Below, piece by piece: positions 45,337 to 53,632 of a DNA stretch of 64,000 nt. The stretch spans positions 39,872 to 103,871 of the forward strand of contig JAABSW010000009.1 in assembly GCA_011390155.1 (NCBI GenBank). Reading direction: 5' to 3'. The DNA is from Clostridiaceae bacterium (lineage in GTDB: Bacteria; Bacillota; Clostridia; Peptostreptococcales; Tindalliaceae). Both the position numbers and the translations under genes were made by a program. The notes below the pieces were generated by a model that saw only the letters and a list, made by a program, of their open reading frames with translations, ran no database searches and was not told the DNA's origin. The stretch's first letter is position 1, and the number at the start of each line of letters is the position of its first letter.

Positions 45337-46881
45337 ATGAATTCACTCTTATCTGCATTACATGAACGGCAAAACCATGTCCTTGAAAACCCCAGAAAAC
45401 CACTCACTTTGTGTGCTGCGGTCTTTTTTGGATGGATTCTTATCATTCCCTTTGACGGAGTTGTTGTCAGGGAATTGATGAACCGGGAGGGAGTATACAG
45501 TTCCTCCATGAGCCTGGTGTTAATGGGTGTCCATTTGCTGGGGTTACTAACAGGTGCATGGGGGGTAAAAAACCTGCACCAAGCCTGGCGGGCCATGGCG
45601 TCAGCGGTTCTAATCTGCCTGATGGCAAGTCTTTTCCTTTTTCTGCCCATGTCTGTGGCAGGATACCCGGCTTTATTTATCATGGCTTATTTTTCGGGAA
45701 TCTATGTGGCGGCCTTGGGTCAACCCCTTCAGGCAATGGTTCCTTCCTCACAACGCTTCACCACAGTGGTGGATGTGTTGATCATTGCCAATCTGTTGAT
45801 GATTTTCGTCGACGTGTTGACCCTCCTGGTACATGTAATGATGGGTAAAATACTGGCTATCACACTTCTTTTCGTAGCACTTGCCACACTCTGGATTCTT
45901 GGGCCAGCCTTCGTATCATCTGAACTCATGGGAAAGAGCAGGCAGAACCTTTCAGAAATTGCCAGGAAGTCAGCACCTCCCTCCCTTGTACGTCCTTTTG
46001 CATGGTTGTGTCTTTTTATTATTCTCATAACACTGAATTCGGGTATTATGTACCTGGTGGTTACACCCACCTTTGCCCACCTGCCACTGCTCACCAGCTT
46101 CTATTGGGCGATTCCATACATCGCCGCACTGGTACTGTTGCGTACCATGCCCGAAAAAGCCAATCGGTCCAACACACTGTATATGGCTTTGGCCATGATG
46201 GGACTGGGTTATCTGATCTTTGGCTTGCTTTCCGCCAATGCAGTCAGCTTTTTATTGATCTTCACCTTAATGTTGGGTGCTTTGGGGGTGTTCGACATTT
46301 TTTGGTGGAGCCTTATGGCCAGTTTTCTTGACTATTCCAGGCGCCCGGCCATGGTGCTGGGAATTGGTCTGGCCGCCAATGTGATGGGGATCTTAGTTGG
46401 TGGAATTGTGGGAAACGCTATTCATGCCATGCCAGAAGGAAGAAGTGAAATTTCTCTGGCAGCTTTTGGGGTTATCTTTGTGGGCCTTGCTTTATTACCT
46501 GTTGTGAACAGGGAACTAACCCGTGTGTTTCAGCACCATATTTTTCTGGTGGGCAGTTTATATCCGGTAGTTGTGCCGCCAGTCATTGATCAAGGTAACC
46601 ACACTCAATATGAGACTGGATCCATAAAATCAAAGGAAAACCCAACAGAAGAAACACCTAATCCACTGATGCAAATCCGTGAAAAATACCAACTCACTGA
46701 CCGGGAAGGGGAGATCATCGCGTACCTTCGAAAAGGATATACTTATCGGGCCATTGCCAAAACCCTGGGTATCACAGAACACACCATCAAATTCCACACC
46801 AGAAACATTTACCAGAAACTGGGTATTCGAAACAAAATGGAGTTGGTACGGAAGCTGGCGGTAGAGGAGAGTGAGGTTTAG
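45337..46881 (+). CDS. Membrane-bound LuxR-family regulator
   Basis: A 514-residue protein. The first 415 residues form about twelve hydrophobic helices arranged like an MFS transporter. A linker is followed by a C-terminal LuxR helix-turn-helix (about 448-510: LTDREGEIIAYLRKGYTYRA, then TLGITEHTIKFHTRNIYQKL). Such proteins are thought to sense a ligand with the membrane part and bind DNA from the membrane. Known examples are common in Eggerthellaceae and some Clostridia. The ATG at 45337 follows GGAGGT. The gene is monocistronic. Confidence 0.88.
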   Translation: MNSLLSALHERQNHVLENPRKPLTLCAAVFFGWILIIPFDGVVVRELMNREGVYSSSMSLVLMGVHLLGLLTGAWGVKNLHQAWRAMASAVLICLMASLFLFLPMSVAGYPALFIMAYFSGIYVAALGQPLQAMVPSSQRFTTVVDVLIIANLLMIFVDVLTLLVHVMMGKILAITLLFVALATLWILGPAFVSSELMGKSRQNLSEIARKSAPPSLVRPFAWLCLFIILITLNSGIMYLVVTPTFAHLPLLTSFYWAIPYIAALVLLRTMPEKANRSNTLYMALAMMGLGYLIFGLLSANAVSFLLIFTLMLGALGVFDIFWWSLMASFLDYSRRPAMVLGIGLAANVMGILVGGIVGNAIHAMPEGRSEISLAAFGVIFVGLALLPVVNRELTRVFQHHIFLVGSLYPVVVPPVIDQGNHTQYETGSIKSKENPTEETPNPLMQIREKYQLTDREGEIIAYLRKGYTYRAIAKTLGITEHTIKFHTRNIYQKLGIRNKMELVRKLAVEESEV

Positions 46882-47007
46882 CAGAATGTTTTGGCAATCT
46901 GGATAATCGATTCAAATTTTACATTCTGAACCCCAATCAGTGAACCACAGACATTATGGATTGGCCTGGGCCTGTGTTTAGCAAAACCCTGGAAATACAA
47001 AAAATCG

Positions 47008-47051
47008 AAAAGTGCATCTTATCCAGAAACGCTGGTTGAGATGCACTTTTT
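47008..47051. terminator. Bidirectional intrinsic terminator
   Basis: AAAAGTGCATCT pairs with AGATGCACTTTT, with an inner CCAG/CTGG stem. It lies between convergent genes. Confidence 0.85.
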
Positions 47052-47067
47052 GAATTTTATTAATGCT

Positions 47068-47076
47068 TCCTGTTTA
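47068..47076 (-). repeat. Dispersed motif copy on a stop codon
   Basis: TAAACAGGA on the minus strand starts with the TAA stop codon of the DUF302 gene, as it does at the HAD gene. Confidence 0.45.
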
Positions 47077-48177
47077 TTGCAGCAGGTCTTTCACGATGGC
47101 TTCTGTGTCAAGTGCTACTGCCTGCATAGTTTCAGCGATGACGCCTCCAAAAGGCTGTGCCACTTCGCCGGAATTTAGCCGTGCAATATAGGTGTTGCCG
47201 TCACTCTTTTCATAAACGGCAATGCGGCAAGGCATCAAAGGTGATACCATACGTTCGTCATCCAAAGAAAGTATGTCTGCAGAGTATTTACCGGAGCAAA
47301 CGGCCAGAATTTTGATGTTGTTGATGTCAAACCCTTTGTTGGCCAATATTTCTTTGTAATCAAATTCGCCAACCACTGACCAGCCGGATTCGCTGACATT
47401 TTCTTTCAATTGGGCAACGGTTTTATCAAAATCATATTTGCTTTGCTGTTCCAGGATCATTTGCATTTCCATGGCAGAAGCTTCCATGAAGAACTGAGGA
47501 TGATCTTTTTTGAAAGCTGTGGCAGATGCAGTGTCATGAAGAGCTTTGCCTGCGTCTTCCTTCGCCATGATGGCAGCAGCGTAAGCTTCCATTCCGTTAC
47601 CACCTGACTGACGGGCAAACCAGTCGACATGCCCCTGGTAAGCTTTTGTGGCGGGAGCAGGAAGGGTGGCTGGTGCCGCTGGTCTGACAACAATCAGGTC
47701 GCTGATCATGGTTTTGGTTTCCTTTGCGACAGCCTGCATTGTTTCAGCAATGACTCCGCCAAAAGGTTGTGCGACTTCACCGGAATTCAATTGAGAAATG
47801 TAGGTTTTTCCATCGGATTTTTCATAGATGGAGATGGTGCAGGGCATCAATGGAGATACCATTCGTTCATCGTCCAGTTCCAGAATGGCACCGGAATATT
47901 TTCCGGAGCAAACGGCAAAGATTTTAATGTTCAGGATGTCAAATCCTTTTTTTTCCAAAATTTCTTTGTAATCAAAGACCTGAACAATGGACCACCCTTC
48001 ACTCTTTACTTTTTCTTCAAACAATCGTGTGGTCTCCTCAAAATCATACCGGCTTTCATATTCCAGTATCATTTGCATTTGAGGTTGCTCTGCAGCCATG
48101 ACAGGGGCCTGCACAGCACCAAATAACAGGGTCAATAACAGTGTCAGACTAAAGATGAGTCTTTTCGATTTCTTCAT
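47074..48177 (-). CDS. Secreted tandem DUF302 protein
   Basis: A 367-residue protein with a signal peptide (residues 5-30) and two DUF302 domains (about 35-165 and 240-367). The copies are very similar, sharing DDERMVSPLMPC, EKSDG and LNSGEVAQPFGGVIAETMQAV. Each has the conserved CSGKYS and MPC cysteines. DUF302 proteins have a swapped-hairpin fold and are often found with oxidative or cell-envelope genes, but their role is unclear. The ATG at 48177 follows GGAGGA at eleven bases. It is divergent from a Crp/Fnr regulator with a palindrome between. Confidence 0.85.
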   Translation of the reverse strand: MKKSKRLIFSLTLLLTLLFGAVQAPVMAAEQPQMQMILEYESRYDFEETTRLFEEKVKSEGWSIVQVFDYKEILEKKGFDILNIKIFAVCSGKYSGAILELDDERMVSPLMPCTISIYEKSDGKTYISQLNSGEVAQPFGGVIAETMQAVAKETKTMISDLIVVRPAAPATLPAPATKAYQGHVDWFARQSGGNGMEAYAAAIMAKEDAGKALHDTASATAFKKDHPQFFMEASAMEMQMILEQQSKYDFDKTVAQLKENVSESGWSVVGEFDYKEILANKGFDINNIKILAVCSGKYSADILSLDDERMVSPLMPCRIAVYEKSDGNTYIARLNSGEVAQPFGGVIAETMQAVALDTEAIVKDLLQ

Positions 48178-48256
48178 TTTGCTGATTTCCTCCTTCAATT
48201 TGTGTTTTGGGGCACTTGTTTCCTGATTATCATACGTGACTATCTTTTTTCGTACA

Positions 48257-48269
48257 GTGACAAAGTCAC
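48257..48269. promoter_or_regulatory. Palindrome, candidate Crp/Fnr operator
   Basis: GTGAC-AAA-GTCAC is a perfect inverted repeat. It resembles Crp half-sites (TGTGA) and lies in the divergent region between the DUF302 and Crp/Fnr genes. Confidence 0.5.
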
Positions 48270-48386
48270 AAATCCACAAAAAATTTTCGAAGCATGAGGA
48301 GCACACAGGAATTGGGTGTTCACATTGACTGGAAGAAGGCCTTGTGGTACCATGAACGGATAAAAAGTGTGTTTTTGGAGGAAGTC

Positions 48387-49067
48387 ATGATGAAAACTGA
48401 AAGTAAACGGGATGAAATCATTCGGATATTACCTTTTGTCGAAGTGCTCAACGCGGAAGAACAAAACCTATTGCTTGAAAACGCTTTTGAGGTAAGGTAT
48501 CCGGCGGGTAAATTTCTGGTGGAAAATGGAGCGTTGTGCGAGAATGTCTATGTGGTGCTGGATGGACTGATTCGGATTTATAAAATGTCAGAAGAAGGTA
48601 GGGAAATCACTTACTACCGGGTGGGTAAAGGAGAAACTTGCCTGTTTACCATGGGTTGTATTCTGGAACACGAACCCTTTGATGCCATGGCACAAGTTGA
48701 AAAGGAATCACGGGTACTGGCCATACCTGGATATTTCTTTGAACAGCTGATGAATGCTAATCCGGCTTTTCGAAACTATGTTATCAGAAGGCTGCTGACA
48801 ACCATCACAGATTTGATGATGCTCACGGAAGAGGTCACTTTTCACAGCATGACCCAGCGACTTGCCGGATTTTTAGTCAATACAAGTCATGACCAGGGAA
48901 AAACTACAATCATAATGACCCACGAAAAAATCAGCCAGGAACTGGGTACTGCCAGGGAAGTGGTGAGCCGTATGTTGAAAGAACTGGAAAAAAAGGATAT
49001 TCTTGAACTTTCCAGGGGTAAAATCAGATTGATGGAGATAGAGGTACTTGAACACATGATGGAATAG
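48387..49067 (+). CDS. Crp/Fnr-family transcriptional regulator
   Basis: A 226-residue regulator with an N-terminal cyclic-nucleotide-binding-like barrel (AGKFLVENGALCENVYVVLDG) and a C-terminal winged helix (MTHEKISQELGTAREVVSRM, about 174-193). It lacks the four-Cys cluster of Fnr, although Cys occurs in GETCLFTMGC, so the signal is not clear. The ATG at 48387 follows TGGAGGA; a second ATG is at 48390. It likely controls the divergent DUF302 gene and perhaps the MFS carrier downstream. Confidence 0.88.
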   Translation: MMKTESKRDEIIRILPFVEVLNAEEQNLLLENAFEVRYPAGKFLVENGALCENVYVVLDGLIRIYKMSEEGREITYYRVGKGETCLFTMGCILEHEPFDAMAQVEKESRVLAIPGYFFEQLMNANPAFRNYVIRRLLTTITDLMMLTEEVTFHSMTQRLAGFLVNTSHDQGKTTIIMTHEKISQELGTAREVVSRMLKELEKKDILELSRGKIRLMEIEVLEHMME

Positions 49068-49079
49068 AAAAAAAGTTAT

Positions 49080-49108
49080 AACCGGCTAATAAAAAATGCT
49101 GGTTTTTT
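49080..49108 (+). terminator. Intrinsic terminator
   Basis: AACCGGC pairs with GCTGGTT (one G-U pair), then a T run. Confidence 0.7.
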
Positions 49109-49181
49109 GTTTTCTGAGAGGATGCTTTCTGGTAAGATAAGATGAACAAACTTGATTATAAAGAAAATGAGGGGGTTTGAT

Positions 49182-50453
49182 ATGGAGAAGAAAGGAATTG
49201 ATCGTGGCTTGATTGTCACAATGGCCGGGCTGGGTGTGAACCTGATGCTTGGTGTGCTTTATGCGTGGGGTGTGATTTCTGCAGCACTCATTGACCAATT
49301 GGGGTGGAGTGCCACTGTGACACAGATTCCCTACATGTTTGCCTGTGCGGTGTTTGCCCTTTCCATGGTGCCGGGAGGCCGCCTGCAGGACAGACTGGGA
49401 CCCAGGCCCGTTATCATGACGGCAGCAGTGTTGGCGGGTATTGGGTTTTTAATGTCAGGGTTGTTTTTAACCCCTCTGGGATTAACCCTCTTTTTCGGGA
49501 TTGTTTTTGGTATGGGCATGGGTATGGGGTACGCCGCACCCACACCAGCGGCGGTGAAATGGTTCAGCCCAAAAAAGCGGGGCCTGATTTCCGGCATCGT
49601 TGTCAGCGGATTTGGACTGGCACCACTCTACATAGCCCCCATCACCAACCATTTACTATCCACCGTTGGTCTGCGACAAACGTTTTTTATACTGGGAGGA
49701 AGCTTCTTTGTTTTGATTATGGCCCTGGCGCAGCTCATCAGTAACCCGCCGAAGGGATACGTGCCTGCAGGTGTTGAAATTGATACTTCAGAAAAAACCG
49801 AAGAGCAGAAGTCGGCACCGGTACAGAAAGTGGATTATGAATGGAATGAAGTCTTGAAGACCCCTCAGTTCTATAAGCTTTGGACCATGTTCTGCTTTGG
49901 TACCTTTGCCGGGCTGTTGATCATTGGGCAGTTGTCCAAGATTGGTATTGAGCAGGCAGGCATGACCAATGCCTACATGCTGGTAGGCATCTATGCCATC
50001 TTCAATTGCACTGGCAGAATTGGCTGCGGCGTTCTTTCAGATCGCTTTGGACGCATGAGAACTCTTTTTGCCATGTTTCTGCTCCAGGTGGCAGTGTACG
50101 CATTTTTCTCCAGCTTTAACACACCTGCCATGCTGATTTTTGGTGTGTCAGTGGTTGGATTCACCTTCGGCGGTATGCTGACGTTGTTCCCAACCACCAC
50201 AGTGGATTACTTTGGTGTCAAGAATTTTGGCATTAACTACGGCATGGTCATCACTGCCTGGGGCATCGGTGGCGTCTTTGGTCCTTTGCTGGGTGGTATT
50301 GTTCGGGATGTCACCGGTACCTATGGTCTGAGTTACGTAGTGTCCGGAGTGCTCAGTGCGGCAGGCGCCATCCTCTCCCTCTACACCAAGGCTCCGGCAC
50401 CGATCATGGAAAATAACCCGATGATGATGAGTACTGCAACAGAAAGTGAGTAG
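49182..50453 (+). CDS. MFS transporter, oxalate/formate antiporter type
   Basis: A 423-residue carrier with twelve helices in two halves. The pattern LGVLYAWGVISAALIDQLGW and GFGMGMGYAAPTPAAVKWFSPKKRGL-like segment (FGMGMGMGYAAPTPAAVKWF) fits the OxlT family of monocarboxylate/oxalate carriers. The substrate is probably an organic anion. The ATG at 49182 follows GAGGGGG. A Crp/Fnr regulator lies upstream on the same strand. Confidence 0.87.
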   Translation: MEKKGIDRGLIVTMAGLGVNLMLGVLYAWGVISAALIDQLGWSATVTQIPYMFACAVFALSMVPGGRLQDRLGPRPVIMTAAVLAGIGFLMSGLFLTPLGLTLFFGIVFGMGMGMGYAAPTPAAVKWFSPKKRGLISGIVVSGFGLAPLYIAPITNHLLSTVGLRQTFFILGGSFFVLIMALAQLISNPPKGYVPAGVEIDTSEKTEEQKSAPVQKVDYEWNEVLKTPQFYKLWTMFCFGTFAGLLIIGQLSKIGIEQAGMTNAYMLVGIYAIFNCTGRIGCGVLSDRFGRMRTLFAMFLLQVAVYAFFSSFNTPAMLIFGVSVVGFTFGGMLTLFPTTTVDYFGVKNFGINYGMVITAWGIGGVFGPLLGGIVRDVTGTYGLSYVVSGVLSAAGAILSLYTKAPAPIMENNPMMMSTATESE

Positions 50454-50503
50454 GGTTTAGTCGGTTTACCTGTTATCTTGAGAGTCATTCAGACACATAT
50501 GTG

Positions 50504-50535
50504 AGAGAAAGATGCGCTTGTGATCTTTCTCTTTT
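50504..50535 (+). terminator. Intrinsic terminator
   Basis: AGAGAAAGAT pairs perfectly with ATCTTTCTCT around a 9-base loop, followed by TTT. Confidence 0.8.
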
Positions 50536-50656
50536 ACTTTAGCACTAGCAAGTTGTTTCAGAACAAGTTACTGCATATAATTAGTAAGTTTGAAGGAAAG
50601 GGGTAAGAGAATAAAGAGTGTATCATCCCAGGGAAGATTGTACGGAGGTAGTCTTA

Positions 50657-51205
50657 ATGAAGGAATATGAAACAGAAAGATTGCACCTTAAGGCTCTGGA
50701 CAGCGCCTATGCCAGGCGGGTGCTGAACTATTATCAACGGAATCAGCAATTTTTAGAGAAGTGGGAACCTGCCAGACCGGAAAGCTTCTATAACCTGGAA
50801 TACCACGTACAAAAGATGTACAGTGAATCCATGGGCATTGAAAATGGCAGCATGCTTAGGTTGTGGGTGATGAAGAAGGAAGAGCCCGAGAAGGTTATTG
50901 GGTTGGTGGGTTTCAACAACATCATACGAGGCGCTTTTCAGTCATGCCATTTGGGGTATAGTTTGGATGCGGAAGAAATCAATAAGGGTTATATGACGGA
51001 AGCCATTGCCAAAGGCATCGAAGTGATCTTTGATGAGTACAGACTCCACCGCATCGAGGCCAACATTATGCCCCGCAACACAGCCTCCATGAAGGTGGTG
51101 GAAAAGCTGGGTTTTTATAATGAAGGGCTGGCGTACCAGTACCTGAAAATAAACGGCAAGTGGGAAGACCACATTCACATGGTGTTGCTAAACGATCAGG
51201 TGTGA
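50657..51205 (+). CDS. RimJ-type GNAT acetyltransferase
   Basis: A 182-residue acetyltransferase of the ribosomal-protein-N-acetyltransferase type. It starts YETERLHLKAL, has the acetyl-CoA motif LDAEEINKGYMTEAIAKGIEV and ends with HRIEANIMPRNTASMKVVEKLGFYNEG, the hallmark of this subfamily. The true target could be a protein N-terminus or a small molecule. The ATG at 50657 follows CGGAGGT. RidA follows 37 bases downstream. Confidence 0.88.
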   Translation: MKEYETERLHLKALDSAYARRVLNYYQRNQQFLEKWEPARPESFYNLEYHVQKMYSESMGIENGSMLRLWVMKKEEPEKVIGLVGFNNIIRGAFQSCHLGYSLDAEEINKGYMTEAIAKGIEVIFDEYRLHRIEANIMPRNTASMKVVEKLGFYNEGLAYQYLKINGKWEDHIHMVLLNDQV

Positions 51206-51242
51206 TGCCGGTCAGGAAGAACAATAATGGGAGGGATTAATC

Positions 51243-51590
51243 ATGAATGTTCAGCGATATGAGGGAAATGGACGAATGAGTAAGGCAGTTGTACACAATG
51301 GCATTATCTATCTCTGCGGACAGGTAGGAAACACAGAGGGAGACATTAAGAAGCAGACCAGTGAAACACTGGAAAAAGTGGACAACCTGCTGGAGCAACA
51401 TGGATCAGATAAGAACCATATACTGTCAACAGTGATTCATCTCAAAGACATTGGTCTTTTCAGTGAGATGAATGAGGTATGGGACAATTGGGTTCAGGAT
51501 GGTGCAGAACCGGCACGCACCTGTGTGGAGGCAAAACTGGCCAGTGAAAAGTTATTGGTGGAAGTGACCGTGATCGCAGCTGTAAAATAA
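51243..51590 (+). CDS. RidA-family deaminase
   Basis: A 115-residue protein of the RidA (YjgF/UK114) family, which removes reactive 2-aminoacrylate and other enamines made by PLP enzymes. The ligand-binding Arg lies in the segment AEPARTCVEAKLA. The family's GQVG segment is YLCGQVGN. It acts as a cytoplasmic trimer. GGGAGGG precedes the ATG. It forms a short unit with the acetyltransferase. Confidence 0.9.
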   Translation: MNVQRYEGNGRMSKAVVHNGIIYLCGQVGNTEGDIKKQTSETLEKVDNLLEQHGSDKNHILSTVIHLKDIGLFSEMNEVWDNWVQDGAEPARTCVEAKLASEKLLVEVTVIAAVK

Positions 51591-51617
51591 GTATGTTTTC
51601 TTAGCATCAAGGCACAA

Positions 51618-51657
51618 AGAAATGCTGGCTCCCAGAGGAAACCAGCATTTCTTATTT
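51618..51657. terminator. Bidirectional intrinsic terminator
   Basis: AGAAATGCTGG pairs with CCAGCATTTCT around a 13-base loop, between convergent ridA and uspA genes. Confidence 0.85.
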
Positions 51658-51660
51658 ACA

Positions 51661-52098
51661 TTAGATCTCACACTGGCGTACGACAAGAATGTTGCAGCAT
51701 ACGTGGTTTAATACTTTTGAAGCGGTGCTGCCAAGAATCAACCGTTTAAAACCGCCCATGCCCCGGCTTCCCATGACCAGCAGGTCCGGGTTATCTTTCT
51801 CAACCTGCTCAATGATCATACTGGCTGCATCGCCATGGACCCGGATGCTTTCCACATTACCAGAATAATCTTTAAACACCTGCTCAGCTTCCTCCAGAAT
51901 GCTTTTTGCATTTTTCACGGATTCCTCTTCAAAAGATTTGTTCAGTGCAGGTGTGTAGGAATAAGCATAGGCTGAAGCGTGTGTCACCACGGTCATTATT
52001 TTCACATCAGTCTGTTCCTTTTCAGCGACTTCCCTGGCTTCCCGAAGAGCTTGTTTTGAAGTGGGAGACCCGTCAACGGCTACCAATAGTTTTTTCAT
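51661..52098 (-). CDS. Universal stress protein (UspA family)
   Basis: A 145-residue protein with the UspA fold. The ATP-binding motif is VMGSRGMGGFKRLILGSTASKVL (G2xG9xGS/T). It starts KKLLVAVDGSPTSKQA. Such proteins bind ATP and are induced by stress or growth arrest. AAAGGAGG precedes the ATG. A second Usp gene at 60.4 kb is linked to a TRAP transporter. Confidence 0.93.
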   Translation of the reverse strand: MKKLLVAVDGSPTSKQALREAREVAEKEQTDVKIMTVVTHASAYAYSYTPALNKSFEEESVKNAKSILEEAEQVFKDYSGNVESIRVHGDAASMIIEQVEKDNPDLLVMGSRGMGGFKRLILGSTASKVLNHVCCNILVVRQCEI

Positions 52099-52239
52099 GA
52101 TTTGCCTCCTTTGTTCCGATTACAATGTTTTCTTTTTAACGTCTATCCAGCATTTACTGCTTGGATTGGGAGAATAACCTCCGTTAATTAACATACCCGA
52201 AAAGTTGAAAAATACACGTTCTGCATGTAAATTCATAGG

Positions 52240-53367
52240 TTATTTCCGGGACGATAGCCGGGAAGAAACTGTGCTACCATTTTTGGGAAGTGATTGGATC
52301 AAAGGTTTGATTTTACGATGGAGCATACCGGCGATGAGCACCAGGCCCAGGTAACCCACTGCTGGGTAGACGATGGCCACCATGGTGGAAAATTGCAGTT
52401 GTCCCCCGAAGAACGCCAGAATGGTCATCAGCAGTGCGGTAACCCTGTAACGGGTGGTTCGGTCATTGCCTTCAATTCGGTTCACAGCTGTCCATAACAT
52501 GGAGACAGAAGCTGTGTAGATGCCTGTCAACATGAGCAGGGCAAAGAAGGTGGCTGCCAAAGGAAGGTTTGCAGCGGCAATGACCAAGGAAGGAATTTGT
52601 TTGTCATAAACCTGTTCAATGTTAACCAGAAGACCAGTGCTGAGAATCATTGCCCCTGTCAGGAAAAAGATACCGGCAAAAAGACCGCCCAGGAGGGTAT
52701 CCTTTCTGTTTTTTGCCTCTTTTCCAATACCGGTGGCGAAAGGCATAAAACCTACCATGAGGAAGGAAGCGTACATCACACCTGAAAAAAACCAATTTTC
52801 ATAAGCTCCGCGCACCTGGATGGTTTCCAAAACTTGTGCAGAAGCGGCAATTCCGCCAGGGTTTCGAATAATGCCGGTAATACCAATCAGCATGGTGAAG
52901 GCAATAAAGGCTGGTGCAATGGCACCAACGATGGCTGCCAGTTTTTTCAGACCAAGCAGTACAGTACTCAGGGTGGCCAGTGCCAGAATAACACGGCCCA
53001 CGAGAGGGTGTAACCCGTAATGTTCGTACACAGTGGCTCCCGCAGCTGAAATCATAATGGAAAAAGCCAGCAGCATCAGGGTAGGCACAAACCATTCAAA
53101 AAAAGCACCTGCTTTTTTCCCGCAATAAAAGGCAAATATTTCATTTACATTGTCAAACTGCTGGGTGCGGCCGTCTTCCAAAATGGTCATGGAAACCCAA
53201 GTCAGCGTGAACATGGCCACAAGGCCGGCCCCCATGCTGCCGGCAAAGCCCAGATGGGTAAAAAATTGCATTACTTCCTGGCCGGAAGCAAAACCAGCGC
53301 CCACCACCGAACCCATGATGGCGCCTCCAAAAATAACGATGTCTTTCCAATGTGCTTTTTCGGTCAC
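52240..53367 (-). CDS. YkvI-family membrane transporter
   Basis: A 375-residue protein with about ten membrane helices. The start KDIVIFGGAIMGSVVGAGFASGQEVMQFF is typical of the YkvI family, which has an amino-acid-transporter (APC) fold with an interrupted first helix. The substrate is unknown. GTG 53367 is preferred because it lies eight bases after GGGAGG; a GTG three codons earlier overlaps that site. It is divergent from the 4Fe-4S protein gene. Confidence 0.82.
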   Translation of the reverse strand: MTEKAHWKDIVIFGGAIMGSVVGAGFASGQEVMQFFTHLGFAGSMGAGLVAMFTLTWVSMTILEDGRTQQFDNVNEIFAFYCGKKAGAFFEWFVPTLMLLAFSIMISAAGATVYEHYGLHPLVGRVILALATLSTVLLGLKKLAAIVGAIAPAFIAFTMLIGITGIIRNPGGIAASAQVLETIQVRGAYENWFFSGVMYASFLMVGFMPFATGIGKEAKNRKDTLLGGLFAGIFFLTGAMILSTGLLVNIEQVYDKQIPSLVIAAANLPLAATFFALLMLTGIYTASVSMLWTAVNRIEGNDRTTRYRVTALLMTILAFFGGQLQFSTMVAIVYPAVGYLGLVLIAGMLHRKIKPLIQSLPKNGSTVSSRLSSRK

Positions 53368-53592
53368 ACTGGTCACCTCCCTGGTTTATCCGATGATTAC
53401 CACCGCTAAGACACCCTCTTGTGGAAGCGAAGATAAGCGGTGTTACGTCTTTATGTGAAAAAACTAAGTAGCTGCCACCAAATGATGATCACAAAAAGGC
53501 AACGATGGCTAAAATCTACTATAGCATATATGGCAAATGGATAGTAGACATGTTGCCTCATACTTTGTTGAGCATTATAATTGAACTGAAGG

Positions 53593-53613
53593 CAATAAGG
53601 ATCCTGTTTATTG
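53593..53613. repeat. Dispersed motif copy within a 6-bp hairpin
   Basis: On the minus strand TAAACAGGATCC lies between CAATAA and TTATTG, a perfect inverted repeat. It is 20 bases before the start codon of the 4Fe-4S protein gene, so it could affect translation of that gene. Confidence 0.55.
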
Positions 53614-53632
53614 ATGATACAAGGAGGTAAAA

